Assembly: GCA_964506245.1 (NCBI GenBank)
Contig: CAZDKK010000003.1
Span: 1-64,000, forward strand
DNA: 64,000 bases
From: CAZDKK01 sp964506245
GTDB lineage: Bacteria > Eisenbacteria > RBG-16-71-46 > CAIMUX01 > WJJG01
Reading direction: 5' to 3'
The position numbers were made by a program, and so were the translations under genes. Shown here in pieces: positions 53,562 to 62,328 of this stretch (its first letter is position 1; each line of letters begins with the position of its first letter). Below the pieces are notes generated by a model. That model was not told the origin of the DNA. It saw nothing but the letters and a program-made list of their open reading frames with translations, and ran no database searches.

Positions 53562-54482
53562 ATGTCCGCCGGAACGAACGTCTTACTCGTCGTCATCATC
53601 GCTATCGTCGTGCTCTTGTTTCTGTCCGGCATCCGCATCGTGCGGCCGACCCACCGCGGGTTGGTCGAGCGGATGGGCCGGTACAACCGCTTCGCCACCC
53701 CGGGTTTCAACTGGATCATTCCCATCATCGACCGGATGTTCCAGGTGAACGTCACAGAGGTGATGGTCGACGCGCAGCCGCAGGAGATCATCACCAACGA
53801 CAACCTGAACGCGCGCGTCGATGCCCAGGTCTACTTCAAGGTCAAGAGCGACGAGACGAGCGTCAAGAGCAGCCAGTACAACGTCAACAACTACCAGTGG
53901 CAGATCGTCAACCTGGCCCGCACCACGCTGCGTAACATCATCGGTACCCTGACGCTGAAGTCTGCTAACAGCGAGCGTGGGAAGATCAACGAGGAGTTGC
54001 AGAAGACCTTGCGGCAGGAGACGGCGAACTGGGGCATCGAGATCGTCCGCACCGAGCTGAAAGAGATCGATCCGCCCAAGGACGTTCAGGAGACGATGAA
54101 CAAGGTCGTCAAGGCCGAGAACGAGAAGATCGCTGCGGTCGACTTTGCCACCGCGACCGAGACGATGGCCGACGGCGCCCGGCGCGCCGAGATCAAGAAG
54201 GCCGACGGCGTCAAGCAGGCGCGCATCCTGGAGGCCGAAGGCGAGGCGCAGGCGATCAAGCTCGTCAACGAGGCCGCGCAGCAGTACTTCGTCGGCAACG
54301 CGCAAATCCTGCGCAAGCTGGAGATGGTCGAGAAGGCGCTCTCCCAGAACGCCAAGATCGTGGTGCCCACTGGCAGCGATCTGGTCAACGTCATCGGCGA
54401 GATGGCGGGTGTCCTGCCGCTGCCGCGCCGGGAGCACGCCCCGGGCAGCGGGGGCGGAGGCGGCGGCATGGGCCGGTCCTGA
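53562..54482 (+). CDS. SPFH/stomatin-like (band 7) membrane protein
   Basis: 306-aa protein with one N-terminal TM helix (VLLVVIIAIVVLLFLSGI) and an SPFH domain (about 30-200: RPTHRGLVERMGRYNRFATPGFNWIIPIIDRM, DNLNARVDAQVYFKV, LRNIIGTLTL). A coiled-coil region (about 180-265, Ala/Glu/Lys-rich) and a Gly-rich tail (GSGGGGGGMGRS) follow. Stomatin-type proteins form membrane scaffolds and often pair with an NfeD protease partner, which is not adjacent here. ATG 53562 is behind AGGAGGAGG; the frame is open much further upstream without coding character. Confidence 0.9.
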   Translation: MSAGTNVLLVVIIAIVVLLFLSGIRIVRPTHRGLVERMGRYNRFATPGFNWIIPIIDRMFQVNVTEVMVDAQPQEIITNDNLNARVDAQVYFKVKSDETSVKSSQYNVNNYQWQIVNLARTTLRNIIGTLTLKSANSERGKINEELQKTLRQETANWGIEIVRTELKEIDPPKDVQETMNKVVKAENEKIAAVDFATATETMADGARRAEIKKADGVKQARILEAEGEAQAIKLVNEAAQQYFVGNAQILRKLEMVEKALSQNAKIVVPTGSDLVNVIGEMAGVLPLPRREHAPGSGGGGGGMGRS

Positions 54483-54499
54483 TCCGGCCTGGGGAGACG

Positions 54500-56350
54500 A
54501 TGCCGATGGAGTCCGCTGCGGCCCGGCAATCCATATCGAAGCAGAGCACTCCGTGCGGCGCCCGGCGACTCTGGGTGCCGGACGCCTGCTTGTGGGCGGC
54601 GGCGTCGCTCGCGGCAGCGGGCGCGGTGTGGTTTGGGGCAGCCAAGGCCGCCCGGGCAGCCGGGGCGGCCGACGATGCCGGCCGCACGACGACCGTGGTC
54701 TACCAGACCCTCTTCAACGGCCAGGATGCCCCCGACGAGGGCCGCGTCATCCTCGAGTGCCGCGACGGCATCGCCCGCATCCACAGCGAGCCGGCGGGGA
54801 CGCTGCGGCCGGAGGCGCCCGAGGAGAGCGGGCACATCGACTATGGCGCCGCCCGCACCTGGCAGACCGCGCGGCTGCGGGACGGGTCGCGCTCGACGGT
54901 GGTGACCGAGTTCTCCGCCCTGCCCGCGCTGGAGGCGACGACCGACACCGCCCGGGTGCTCGGCCATGCGTGCCGTCGCTGGAAGACCGTCATCCGCTCG
55001 AACCAGATCGACGTCTGGGCGACCACGGATGCCGGGATCCTGGGCACGCCGTCGCTCAACCTGGTCGTCCCCGGCGGCCTGGTTCTGCGGGTCGTGCGCA
55101 ACAACAACTACGAGCTGGTGGCGACGCAGATGGATACCGAGCCGGGCGCGGGGGCCGCCCCGCTGATCCCGGCGGACTGGGGGGAGATCGTCGACGGCGC
55201 GACGCTCCGCGCGCGCCTGGCCGAGAGCTGGGTGACGCGCGTCACGGTCTTCGACCGCGAGCAGATCGCCTTCGGCAACGAAATCCACAATCCTCCCGGC
55301 GAAGACGACCTGGGGGTCTACCGCTATGCGGGCGGCACCGTCATCCTGCGCCGCGTGGATCTGCCGGACGTGCCCGACGACGCGATGGTCATGGCCGAGG
55401 TCTCCCAGTACAGCAACGGCGACGCCTACGACCGCACGGGCTCGGTCTTCCTCGTCCCCGGGAACACGGGTGCATCGGTCCGATCCGCGGGAGAGCCCGA
55501 TGCTCCCACGTTCCTCGACGCCCTGCGCCAGGGCGTGGACGTCCTGCCCAAGACCCAGGGGAGGGACGGGAAGGCCTACCAGGGCATCGTCGCCACGGGC
55601 GGCTACGCGCCGCCGATCGAGCTGGTCCGCTTCATCACGCCCTTCGGCATCCGCCACTACAACGAGCAGGTCAAGGTCCTGGGGATGACCTGGGAGGACT
55701 CCGCCCTGTACAAGCTCGATCTGACGGACCTCCTGCCCGTGCTGAGGGGACGCGCGTGGATCGGAGCCTTCATCGGCAACTACGACCGTGGCGGCCACGT
55801 GCTCAGCCTGAAGCTCAGCTATCACCCGGGCAGCCAGGTGGTCGCCACGGAGCCGCGGGAGCGGCAGTGGGTGCTGCCCGTCTTCAACACGACGAACGTG
55901 ATGGAGATGGCCGGGCAGGAGTACGGGCGCATCTTCGCGCAGGACTCGCTCACGGTGGTCTTTGACGTCCCCGAGGGCGTGAGCGATTGCCGCCTGCGGT
56001 ACATCACCACCGGCCACGGTGGGTGGGAGAACGGCGACGAGTTCAATCAGAAGCTGAACGAGATCTTCCTCGACGGGCAGCGCGTGGGGGCCCTGGTGCC
56101 GTGGCGTACCGATTGCGGCACGTTCCGGCGTCTGAACCCCTCCACCGGCAACTTCTGGAACGGCGTCTCCTCGTCCGACTTCAGCCGCTCCGGCTGGTGC
56201 CCGGGCGCCGCGGTCGACCCGGTCACGATCCCGCTGCCGGGGCTCGCGCCGGGAAGGCACGTGCTGCAGGTCGCGATCCCGCTGGGGCCCACGGAAGGTG
56301 GCAGCTTCAGCGCGTGGAACGTGTCGGGCGTGCTGCTGGGGAGGTTCTGA
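54500..56350 (+). CDS. Exported peptide-N-glycosidase F-related protein
   Basis: 616-aa exported protein with an N-terminal hydrophobic segment (LWAAASLAAAGAVWFGAAKAARA). Residues about 60-240 are a lipid- or substrate-binding-like beta domain. The C-terminal half (about 340-616) carries the two jelly rolls typical of PNGase F relatives: GRAWIGAFIGNYDRGGH, YITTGHGGWENGDEFNQK, FLDGQRVGALVPWRTDCGTFR, NPSTGNFWNGVSSSDFSRSGWCPGA. PNGase F removes N-glycans from asparagine; whether all catalytic residues are present is not certain. ATG 54500 has GGGGAGA upstream and follows the SPFH gene by 17 nt. Confidence 0.82.
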   Translation: MPMESAAARQSISKQSTPCGARRLWVPDACLWAAASLAAAGAVWFGAAKAARAAGAADDAGRTTTVVYQTLFNGQDAPDEGRVILECRDGIARIHSEPAGTLRPEAPEESGHIDYGAARTWQTARLRDGSRSTVVTEFSALPALEATTDTARVLGHACRRWKTVIRSNQIDVWATTDAGILGTPSLNLVVPGGLVLRVVRNNNYELVATQMDTEPGAGAAPLIPADWGEIVDGATLRARLAESWVTRVTVFDREQIAFGNEIHNPPGEDDLGVYRYAGGTVILRRVDLPDVPDDAMVMAEVSQYSNGDAYDRTGSVFLVPGNTGASVRSAGEPDAPTFLDALRQGVDVLPKTQGRDGKAYQGIVATGGYAPPIELVRFITPFGIRHYNEQVKVLGMTWEDSALYKLDLTDLLPVLRGRAWIGAFIGNYDRGGHVLSLKLSYHPGSQVVATEPRERQWVLPVFNTTNVMEMAGQEYGRIFAQDSLTVVFDVPEGVSDCRLRYITTGHGGWENGDEFNQKLNEIFLDGQRVGALVPWRTDCGTFRRLNPSTGNFWNGVSSSDFSRSGWCPGAAVDPVTIPLPGLAPGRHVLQVAIPLGPTEGGSFSAWNVSGVLLGRF

Positions 56351-56428
56351 CCAAGGTGGGTCCCGGCGCGTCCAGTCCGCGCCAGCGACCCCGATCGGCG
56401 ATGACGGTTCTCCCCGGCCCGAAGCCGC

Positions 56429-57604
56429 TCAGACCAACGCGCCCAGGAACCGGTGGGCCGGCAGGCAGCGCACCCCGTCCTGGACGAAGTCGCGCTCGCT
56501 CTCCAGGACCACCTGATAGGTCCACGGGATCCCCAGCCTCTCGCGGAAGTAGACAAGCGCCGGATCGATCTGGGTGGACGTGAGCTTGACCTCGACTGCC
56601 AGCCAGGGCTTCTGGCCGACCACGACGAGGAAGTCCGTCTCCCTGCCGCTGCGGTCTCGCAGATACCTCAGATCGACCGAATGCCCATCCCGGTCCTGGA
56701 GCAGGTGCACCAGCTTCAAGAGGTGCGCGGCAACGAGGTTCTCCAGGCGCGGGCCTGGCTCGGGAATCAGGCCCCAGTCCCAGAGGTAGAGCTTGGGCAT
56801 CTTGCGCAGGGCCCGCACCTTCGCGGAGGCGTGAGGGCGCAGGCGAAACACATGATACAGCCGCTCCAGGATCTCCACCCACAGCGTCACGGCGCGATGG
56901 CTGGCCTCGAGGTCTTCGCGCAGGGCATTCAGGGACAGGGGAGATCCCACACGCTCGGGCAGAAGATCGGCCAGGATCTGGAGGGAAGACAGCTCGCGGA
57001 CCGCCTCGAGATCGCGAACATCCTCGCGGAAGAATCGCTCCAACCGTTCCTTCTGCCAGCGCCGCAACGTGCGCTCGGATTGTGCCAAGAACGGCTCCGG
57101 GAAGCCGCCGAACTTCATCAGCGAGGCCAGGGCCTCGCGGGAAGCGCGGGCAGGGATCTGCAGCTCAGCCCCTGGCGCCGGCGGCTCGGGCCCGCCCCGG
57201 GACTGCAATTCCCCGAGGGTGAACGGGTGCAGACGATAGTGGTGGTACCGGCCCTGCAGAGAGTCGCCGCCGCGACGGTAAACGTCCATTCGCGCGCTGC
57301 CCGTCACCAGGAATCGCAGATGCTCGCGGTGCTTGTCGAATTCCCCCTTGATCCAGCCCTTCCAGGATCGCCACTTGTGCAGCCCGTCGAGGACGACCAG
57401 CGCCTCTCCGCCCGGCCAGCGGGCTGCCCGGATCTCGCGCCGGTCCTCACGATTGTCCCAGCTCAGGTAGACCCCGGACCCACTGGCGGCCAGGATCTGC
57501 TGGGCCAGCGTGGTCTTGCCCACCTGGCGCGGTCCGGCCACGAAGACCATCTTCGACGAGAGGTCTTCCCTGATCGGAGCTTCCAGATAGCGGCGGCGTT
57601 CCAT
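56429..57604 (-). CDS. AAA_14/DUF4143 family ATPase
   Basis: About 391-aa ATPase with Walker A AGPRQVGKTTL near 22-32, a degenerate Walker B (GGEALVVLDGLHKW), an arginine/sensor segment (LRFLVTGSARMDVYRRGGDSLQGRYHHYRLHPFTLGEL) and a C-terminal DUF4143 nuclease-like domain (TDFLVVVGQKPWLAVEVKLT). The function of this widespread family is unknown. The start is taken as ATG 57604; an ATG at 57643 is also possible and lies within the inverted repeat. A nine-bp palindrome just upstream suggests autoregulation. Confidence 0.82.
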   Translation of the reverse strand: MERRRYLEAPIREDLSSKMVFVAGPRQVGKTTLAQQILAASGSGVYLSWDNREDRREIRAARWPGGEALVVLDGLHKWRSWKGWIKGEFDKHREHLRFLVTGSARMDVYRRGGDSLQGRYHHYRLHPFTLGELQSRGGPEPPAPGAELQIPARASREALASLMKFGGFPEPFLAQSERTLRRWQKERLERFFREDVRDLEAVRELSSLQILADLLPERVGSPLSLNALREDLEASHRAVTLWVEILERLYHVFRLRPHASAKVRALRKMPKLYLWDWGLIPEPGPRLENLVAAHLLKLVHLLQDRDGHSVDLRYLRDRSGRETDFLVVVGQKPWLAVEVKLTSTQIDPALVYFRERLGIPWTYQVVLESERDFVQDGVRCLPAHRFLGALV

Positions 57605-57642
57605 CGGGCGGACTCTGCCCCAACGCAAGAAAAGATACAACA

Positions 57643-57664
57643 TTTTTTGCGTCAGCGCAAAAAA
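57643..57664. promoter_or_regulatory. Perfect palindrome upstream of the DUF4143 gene
   Basis: TTTTTTGCG (57643-57651), TCAG, CGCAAAAAA (57656-57664). On the minus strand a TTGCGC / 17 nt / TATCTT promoter-like pair overlaps it. It fits an operator, or a hairpin with U-tracts on both strands. Confidence 0.5.
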
Positions 57665-57880
57665 CGTCCGACCCGTCGGAGGCCCGACCGGCGTCCACCT
57701 CGACCCCTCGGTGGCGAACCTGGGGCACGCCCCGGGCGGAGATGGCTCCCTTCAGCCTTTCCGGTGCCCGCGGGCCGCCCTGCTTGCGCGGGCCGCCGCG
57801 TGCCCCGCAACAACGCCCCATCGGCGGCCGATACGTGGTGCGTAGCCCCATCCCGAGATGGGCAATGAGGGAATGCGCGC

Positions 57881-58819
57881 ATGAACCAGGTTTTGCTCGA
57901 CAAGATCCTTGCTTGCCCCAACCTGCCCACGCTGCCCGCGGCCGCTCTCGAGGTCATCGAGCTGTGCCGGCGCGAGGACGTCCACATGGACAAGCTCGCG
58001 CGCACGATCTGCAAGGACCCGGCCCTGGCGGTCAAGGTGCTGAAGACCGTCAACAGCGCTCACTACGGCCTGCGCAGCCAGGTGACCACGGTCAGCCACG
58101 CGCTCGTGCTGCTGGGCATCGGCACGGTGAAGACCCTGGCGCTGGGATTCACGCTGGTCGGCTCGCTGCGCGACGTCAAGGGCACGAGCTACAACCCCAC
58201 CCCGATCTGGCGGCGCAGCCTGCTGTCCGCCTTCGCCGCCCGCTCGACCTCGCTGCGCGTGGGCGGCGACGACCACGAGGAGGCCTTCCTGGCCGGCCTG
58301 CTCCAGGACCTCGGGGTCCTGGCGCTCATCCAGGTGTTGGGCAGCCCCTACGTGGAGCTGCTGCGGGTTTCGGGCGAGACGAGCGGCAAGCTCGCCGAGC
58401 TGGAGCGCAAGTACCTGAAGCTCGATCACACCGAGGTGGGCGAGGCGCTCGCCCGCAAGTGGAGCTTGCCCGAGCAACTGCTCCTGCCCATCCGCTATCA
58501 CGAGAGCCCCGACGAGGCCCCCGAGGCCGGCCGCCAGACGGCGCGCATCGTGGCCCTGGGCAACAAGGCGGCGATGCCGTTTCTGTGCAACGACAGGAAG
58601 GCCCCGCTGGACGAGTTCCTAACCGCGGCCACGACCTGGTTCCACATGGACGTCGAGGCTGCCACGCAGATCCTGCAGTCGGCCGGCAACGCCGGGCCCC
58701 AGATGGCCGAGCTGTTCGAAGTGCCGGCGGGCAAGATCGAGGACCTGGGGGCGATCCTGGCTCAGGCCCAGGAGCTGATGCGCAACCTCGAGAATGGAGA
58801 CAGGGAGAAGGCCGCCTGA
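57881..58819 (+). CDS. HDOD domain signalling protein, second copy
   Basis: 312-aa HDOD protein. Signature segments are LPTLPAAALEVIELCRRED, ARTICKDPALAVKVLKTVNSAHYGL, VTTVSHALVLLGIGTVKTLAL, then EEAFLAGLLQDLGVLAL and LDHTEVGEALARKWSLPEQLLLPIRYHE. The C-terminal 90 residues are a helical extension (Ala/Glu/Leu-rich). It is homologous to the protein at 9636 but more complete in the HDOD core. No output domain is attached, so it should act through protein partners. Confidence 0.85.
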   Translation: MNQVLLDKILACPNLPTLPAAALEVIELCRREDVHMDKLARTICKDPALAVKVLKTVNSAHYGLRSQVTTVSHALVLLGIGTVKTLALGFTLVGSLRDVKGTSYNPTPIWRRSLLSAFAARSTSLRVGGDDHEEAFLAGLLQDLGVLALIQVLGSPYVELLRVSGETSGKLAELERKYLKLDHTEVGEALARKWSLPEQLLLPIRYHESPDEAPEAGRQTARIVALGNKAAMPFLCNDRKAPLDEFLTAATTWFHMDVEAATQILQSAGNAGPQMAELFEVPAGKIEDLGAILAQAQELMRNLENGDREKAA

Positions 58820-58861
58820 TCACCCTGCGGCCCCCTGGCTATACTGCGTTCCCGGCCCATG

Positions 58862-60142
58862 TCACCGGCCCACGCCCTGCGATCCGATCTCTCGCAGCGC
58901 CTCCGCCAGCCGTTCGTACTGCTCGTGATAGTTGTACACCTGGGCCGAGATGCGCACGATCCGCAGCGGCGGGTCGGGCCAGGCCATCACCGGCACGCGG
59001 ATCCGATAACGCTCCGCCAGCTCACGCTCGATGGGGTCCTGATAGGGCGTCGCCGACAGCGGCACCGGCATCTCGTCCGTTCCCAGGATCAGCGTCGCCA
59101 TCGAGCCCAGCATCGACGCGGGGCAGGGCGGCTCCACGCCCAACGCCGAGGCCAGCAGGGCGCGCGCCTCGGCAGCGAGCGCCCGATTGCGCGCCCGCAG
59201 CGCCGGCCAGCCGCCGGTCAGCAGCGAGCCGAGGAATCGGAGGGCGTGGGGGACGCAGAGCTGCGCCGTGGGATCATCCGTGCCGGTCCAGTCGAACTCG
59301 AGCTGGAAGCGCGAGCGATCGCGGCGAAGCGAGTTGGCCCCGTGGCTGATCGCCAGGGGGTGGATGCGATCCTGCCGGTCCGGACGGACGTAGAGGAACG
59401 CCGCGCCCTTCGGCGCGCAGACCCACTTGTGCAGGTTGCCCGCGTAGTAAGCGCAGCCGAGGTCCGCCACGCGCAGGTCGAGCATCCCGGGGCCGTGGGC
59501 GCCGTCGACCAGGGTGTCGATGCCCCACTCCGCGCAGGCCTCGATGATCGGCTCGATCGGCAGGACCAGCGCGGTCGGGCTCGTCACGTGGTCGATCAGC
59601 AGCAGCCGCGTGCGCGGCGTCACCTGCGCGAGCACCGCCGCGACGATCGCGTCGGGCCCGTCGACCGGGAAGGGGATCCGCGCCACGACGACGCGCGCCC
59701 CCGCGCGCCCGGCGACGAAGTCGAGCGCGTTGCGACAGGCGTTGTACTCGTGGTTGGTCGTGAGGATCTCATCGCCCGGCGAGAGCGGCAGCGAGCGAAG
59801 GACGGTGTTGATGGCGCTGGTCGCGTTGGACAGCAGGACGACGTCCTGGGCCGGCGCCCCCACGAACTCGGCCAGCGCGTCGCGGGCCTCGTCCCACAGC
59901 GGCTCCAGCTCGACGACGAAGAAGCCCACCGGGTCGCGCTCCAGCCGCGCCCGCAGCTCGGACTGGGCGACCAGCACCGGCCGCGGGCAGGCGCCGAACG
60001 AGCCGTGGTTGAGGTGCAAGATCGCGGGGTCCAGGTCCCAGTGTCGGGCCGGGCTCTCCGCCTCGGCGGCTGTGCGTGCGAAACCGAGACCAAGTGGACC
60101 GGGGCCAGGCGGGGCCGGCTCGGGCTGTCCTTGCGGGCTCAT
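58862..60142 (-). CDS. Class V aminotransferase-fold PLP enzyme (isopenicillin N epimerase-like)
   Basis: 426-aa fold-type-I PLP enzyme. Segments: DLDPAILHLNHGSFGACPRPV, SNATSAINTVLRSL, TTNHEYNACRNALDFVA, LLIDHVTSPTALVLPIEPI, the Asp of DTLVDGAHGPGML, and the PLP lysine in GNLHKWVCAPKGAAFLYV. This matches the isopenicillin-N-epimerase-like / ergothioneine-lyase-like subgroup. Such enzymes act as epimerases, desulfurases or C-S lyases. Since OvoA is in the same window, a C-S lyase role is conceivable but they are 17 kb apart. ATG 60142 lacks a close ribosome site, so the start is uncertain. Confidence 0.85.
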   Translation of the reverse strand: MSPQGQPEPAPPGPGPLGLGFARTAAEAESPARHWDLDPAILHLNHGSFGACPRPVLVAQSELRARLERDPVGFFVVELEPLWDEARDALAEFVGAPAQDVVLLSNATSAINTVLRSLPLSPGDEILTTNHEYNACRNALDFVAGRAGARVVVARIPFPVDGPDAIVAAVLAQVTPRTRLLLIDHVTSPTALVLPIEPIIEACAEWGIDTLVDGAHGPGMLDLRVADLGCAYYAGNLHKWVCAPKGAAFLYVRPDRQDRIHPLAISHGANSLRRDRSRFQLEFDWTGTDDPTAQLCVPHALRFLGSLLTGGWPALRARNRALAAEARALLASALGVEPPCPASMLGSMATLILGTDEMPVPLSATPYQDPIERELAERYRIRVPVMAWPDPPLRIVRISAQVYNYHEQYERLAEALREIGSQGVGR

Positions 60143-60205
60143 GCGATCGCGGTCATCCCTTCGCGAGCGGCCGGGATCGGCGCGCGGGCTTCTCGTGTGA
60201 AAACT

Positions 60206-60304
60206 GGGCCCCGCCGAGGCCAGAAACCTCGCGCGGGCGGCACGGAGTTGGAGAAACGAGGGTTCACCTCCATGCCAGGCGGGCTCACCGCCTCGGCAGG
60301 GCCC
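60206..60304. other. Long imperfect inverted repeat downstream of the FG-GAP gene
   Basis: GGGCCC-c-GCCGAGGC (60206-60220) pairs with GCCTCGGC-a-GGGCCC (60290-60304), 14 of 15 bases, around 69 nt that can itself fold. It directly follows the minus-strand FG-GAP stop codon. A terminator or a structured 3' region is likely. Confidence 0.4.
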
Positions 60305-60308
60305 AAAC

Positions 60309-62090
60309 TCAACGCGTGACCACCAGGCGCACCGTGCGGGCTTCCTGGCCGCCGGTGAGTCTAGCGAAGAAGACGCCGCCGCCCGACGGACGGCCTTGAT
60401 CGTCGCGCCCGTCCCACTCCCAGATCGTGAGGCCTGTGCCCACCTTCCCGGCGCCCAGCGTGCGCACGAGCCGGCCGGTGGCATCGTGGACCGTGACGCT
60501 GGCCGCCTCGATGCTCGGACCCTGGTAGCGCAGCCGCGTGCGGGTCACGAGCGGGTTGGGGAAGGCGTCGAAGGGTTGCGCGACCGCGGCAACCTCGCCC
60601 ACCGCGGCGGTTGACGTGTTGCGGAAGATGTAGTTGCCCAGGCCCGGATCCCAGGTCGTGATCCCAAGGTCGAGATCGACCGAGTAGGTGAAGTGGATCA
60701 CGACGTTGCCGTTGCCCGCGGGGGCCGGGTCGGCCAGCGACACCCAGCCGTTGGCCAGATGGTATGTATAGCCGTTTGGCGGGAGCGGTGCGCCGTCGAC
60801 CAGCACCGCATCCACCGAGCGCACGGGGCTCTGGCCGATGGGGAAGAGTGTGCGAAGGCCGTCGCCGCTGGCGATCGTCACGCCGTTGGGCAGGAGGCCG
60901 TCGTTGTCGACATCGCCCCAGAACATGTTCTCGGTCACGGGCTCGGTCAGGCTCTGCCAGGCAGGCGTCGTGGAGAGCGTTCCGCCCACGTTCTGGTAGA
61001 CGCGCGCGGGATCCCACCAGCGCCCCGTGGCCAGCTCAGGGCGCCCGTCGAGATCGAGGTCCACCCACGAGACGTGCGAGCCGTACCCACCGTCAGCCGA
61101 CAGCCAGGCCGGCGTCGTGCCGAGCGCGCCCGCGTTGTTGGCGTACACCTTGAACCGACCCGAGCCGCCGAGCTGGTTGTTGTCGGCGACCGCCAGCTCC
61201 GGGAAGCCATCCCCATTCCAGTCGCCGAACGCGGTCGTGTTGCCGTACTCGGGCAGATCCGCGCTCTGCCACGAAGCCGTGGTCACGATGCCGCCGCCCG
61301 TGGTCTGATCGTTCCGGTACACCCGCATGGGCGTGGAGGTGCCGCAGAAGGCGACGTCGAGGTCACCGTCCTCGTCGACGTCCCCCCAGATGACGTCCAG
61401 GGCGTAGTCGACCTCGGTCGATCGCCAGCCGGGCGTCGCTTCAAGCACGCCACCTTGGTTGAAGTAGATCCGCTGGCGCTCGGGATGCGAGTAGTAGTCA
61501 TCGCCGCAGGCGCAGGCGAGGTCGAGGTCCCCGTCGCCATCGGCGTCCCCCAGGGCAAGGGAGAAGCAGTAGAAGTTCTCCGCGGAAACCCAGTCCGGCA
61601 TGCTACTGAACGCCCCGGCGCCATTGTTGAGGTAGACCTTCACGCGGCCGGGCTCGCTGAAGCCGGACGGGCCGATGTAGACGGCCACGGCCACGTCAGG
61701 CAACCCGTCACCGTTGATGTCGCCGACGTCCAGGTGACCATGGTAGTCGATGTCCGCCGCGCTCCACGTCGGGTTCAGCGGGTAGGTCCCGTCGCCGTTG
61801 TTGTGGTAGATGACCAGGGACTGGCGCGCCATGTCGTTGCCGTTGGAGACGACCATGTCGAGCCAGCCGTCGCCGTCGACATCCGCCCAAGCGCCACCGG
61901 TGGCGTAGTGGTTGTCGGGCGTCGACTGGTAGAAGGGTGCCGGGTCGAGCGGGATCACCGCCGCCGCGGGAACGATCATCGCTCCGATGACGAGCGCGGT
62001 CAGGCTGGCCGGGACCGCGCAGATTGCAGCACCCCTTGCGTTCCGACCTCGGTGCGGCGAAACAGACGTCGTTCGGCCTCTCGGGCACAT
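60309..62090 (-). CDS. Exported FG-GAP/VCBS-repeat protein with FlgD-like C-terminal domain
   Basis: About 593-aa exported protein. The start is taken as ATG 62090 (GGGGGGAA 7 nt upstream), giving a signal sequence (ICAVPASLTALVIGAMIVPAAA). The body is a seven-bladed FG-GAP propeller with calcium loops: DVDGDGWLD, DINGDGLPD, DADGDGDLD, DVDEDGDLD, DWNGDGFPE. A beta domain (about 440-500) and the shared sorting-type domain (PNPLVTRTRLRYQ ... WEWDGRDDQGRPSGGGVFFARL) close it. It is probably a surface or secreted calcium-binding adhesin-like protein. Confidence 0.85.
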   Translation of the reverse strand: MCPRGRTTSVSPHRGRNARGAAICAVPASLTALVIGAMIVPAAAVIPLDPAPFYQSTPDNHYATGGAWADVDGDGWLDMVVSNGNDMARQSLVIYHNNGDGTYPLNPTWSAADIDYHGHLDVGDINGDGLPDVAVAVYIGPSGFSEPGRVKVYLNNGAGAFSSMPDWVSAENFYCFSLALGDADGDGDLDLACACGDDYYSHPERQRIYFNQGGVLEATPGWRSTEVDYALDVIWGDVDEDGDLDVAFCGTSTPMRVYRNDQTTGGGIVTTASWQSADLPEYGNTTAFGDWNGDGFPELAVADNNQLGGSGRFKVYANNAGALGTTPAWLSADGGYGSHVSWVDLDLDGRPELATGRWWDPARVYQNVGGTLSTTPAWQSLTEPVTENMFWGDVDNDGLLPNGVTIASGDGLRTLFPIGQSPVRSVDAVLVDGAPLPPNGYTYHLANGWVSLADPAPAGNGNVVIHFTYSVDLDLGITTWDPGLGNYIFRNTSTAAVGEVAAVAQPFDAFPNPLVTRTRLRYQGPSIEAASVTVHDATGRLVRTLGAGKVGTGLTIWEWDGRDDQGRPSGGGVFFARLTGGQEARTVRLVVTR

Positions 62091-62328
62091 GCTCGGTTCC
62101 CCCCAAGGTTGCCGCCGGCAGGGGCCCGTGCGAGCGACGCTCATCCCCCGGGAGCTGCCCTTGGCCCTGCTCCCGGCCCGTCGGAGCCCCGTACCTCGCA
62201 AGGATTCTAGCATCTTCCCTGCCCGCTGACCGCCCCCCAACCGCCGGTCCAGGCAACCTTTTCCGCCGCCTCTTCGTTCTTCAGGGCAGACGCGGCGGCG
62301 GCGCCGCACCAGCCGTAGGAGGTGTGAG

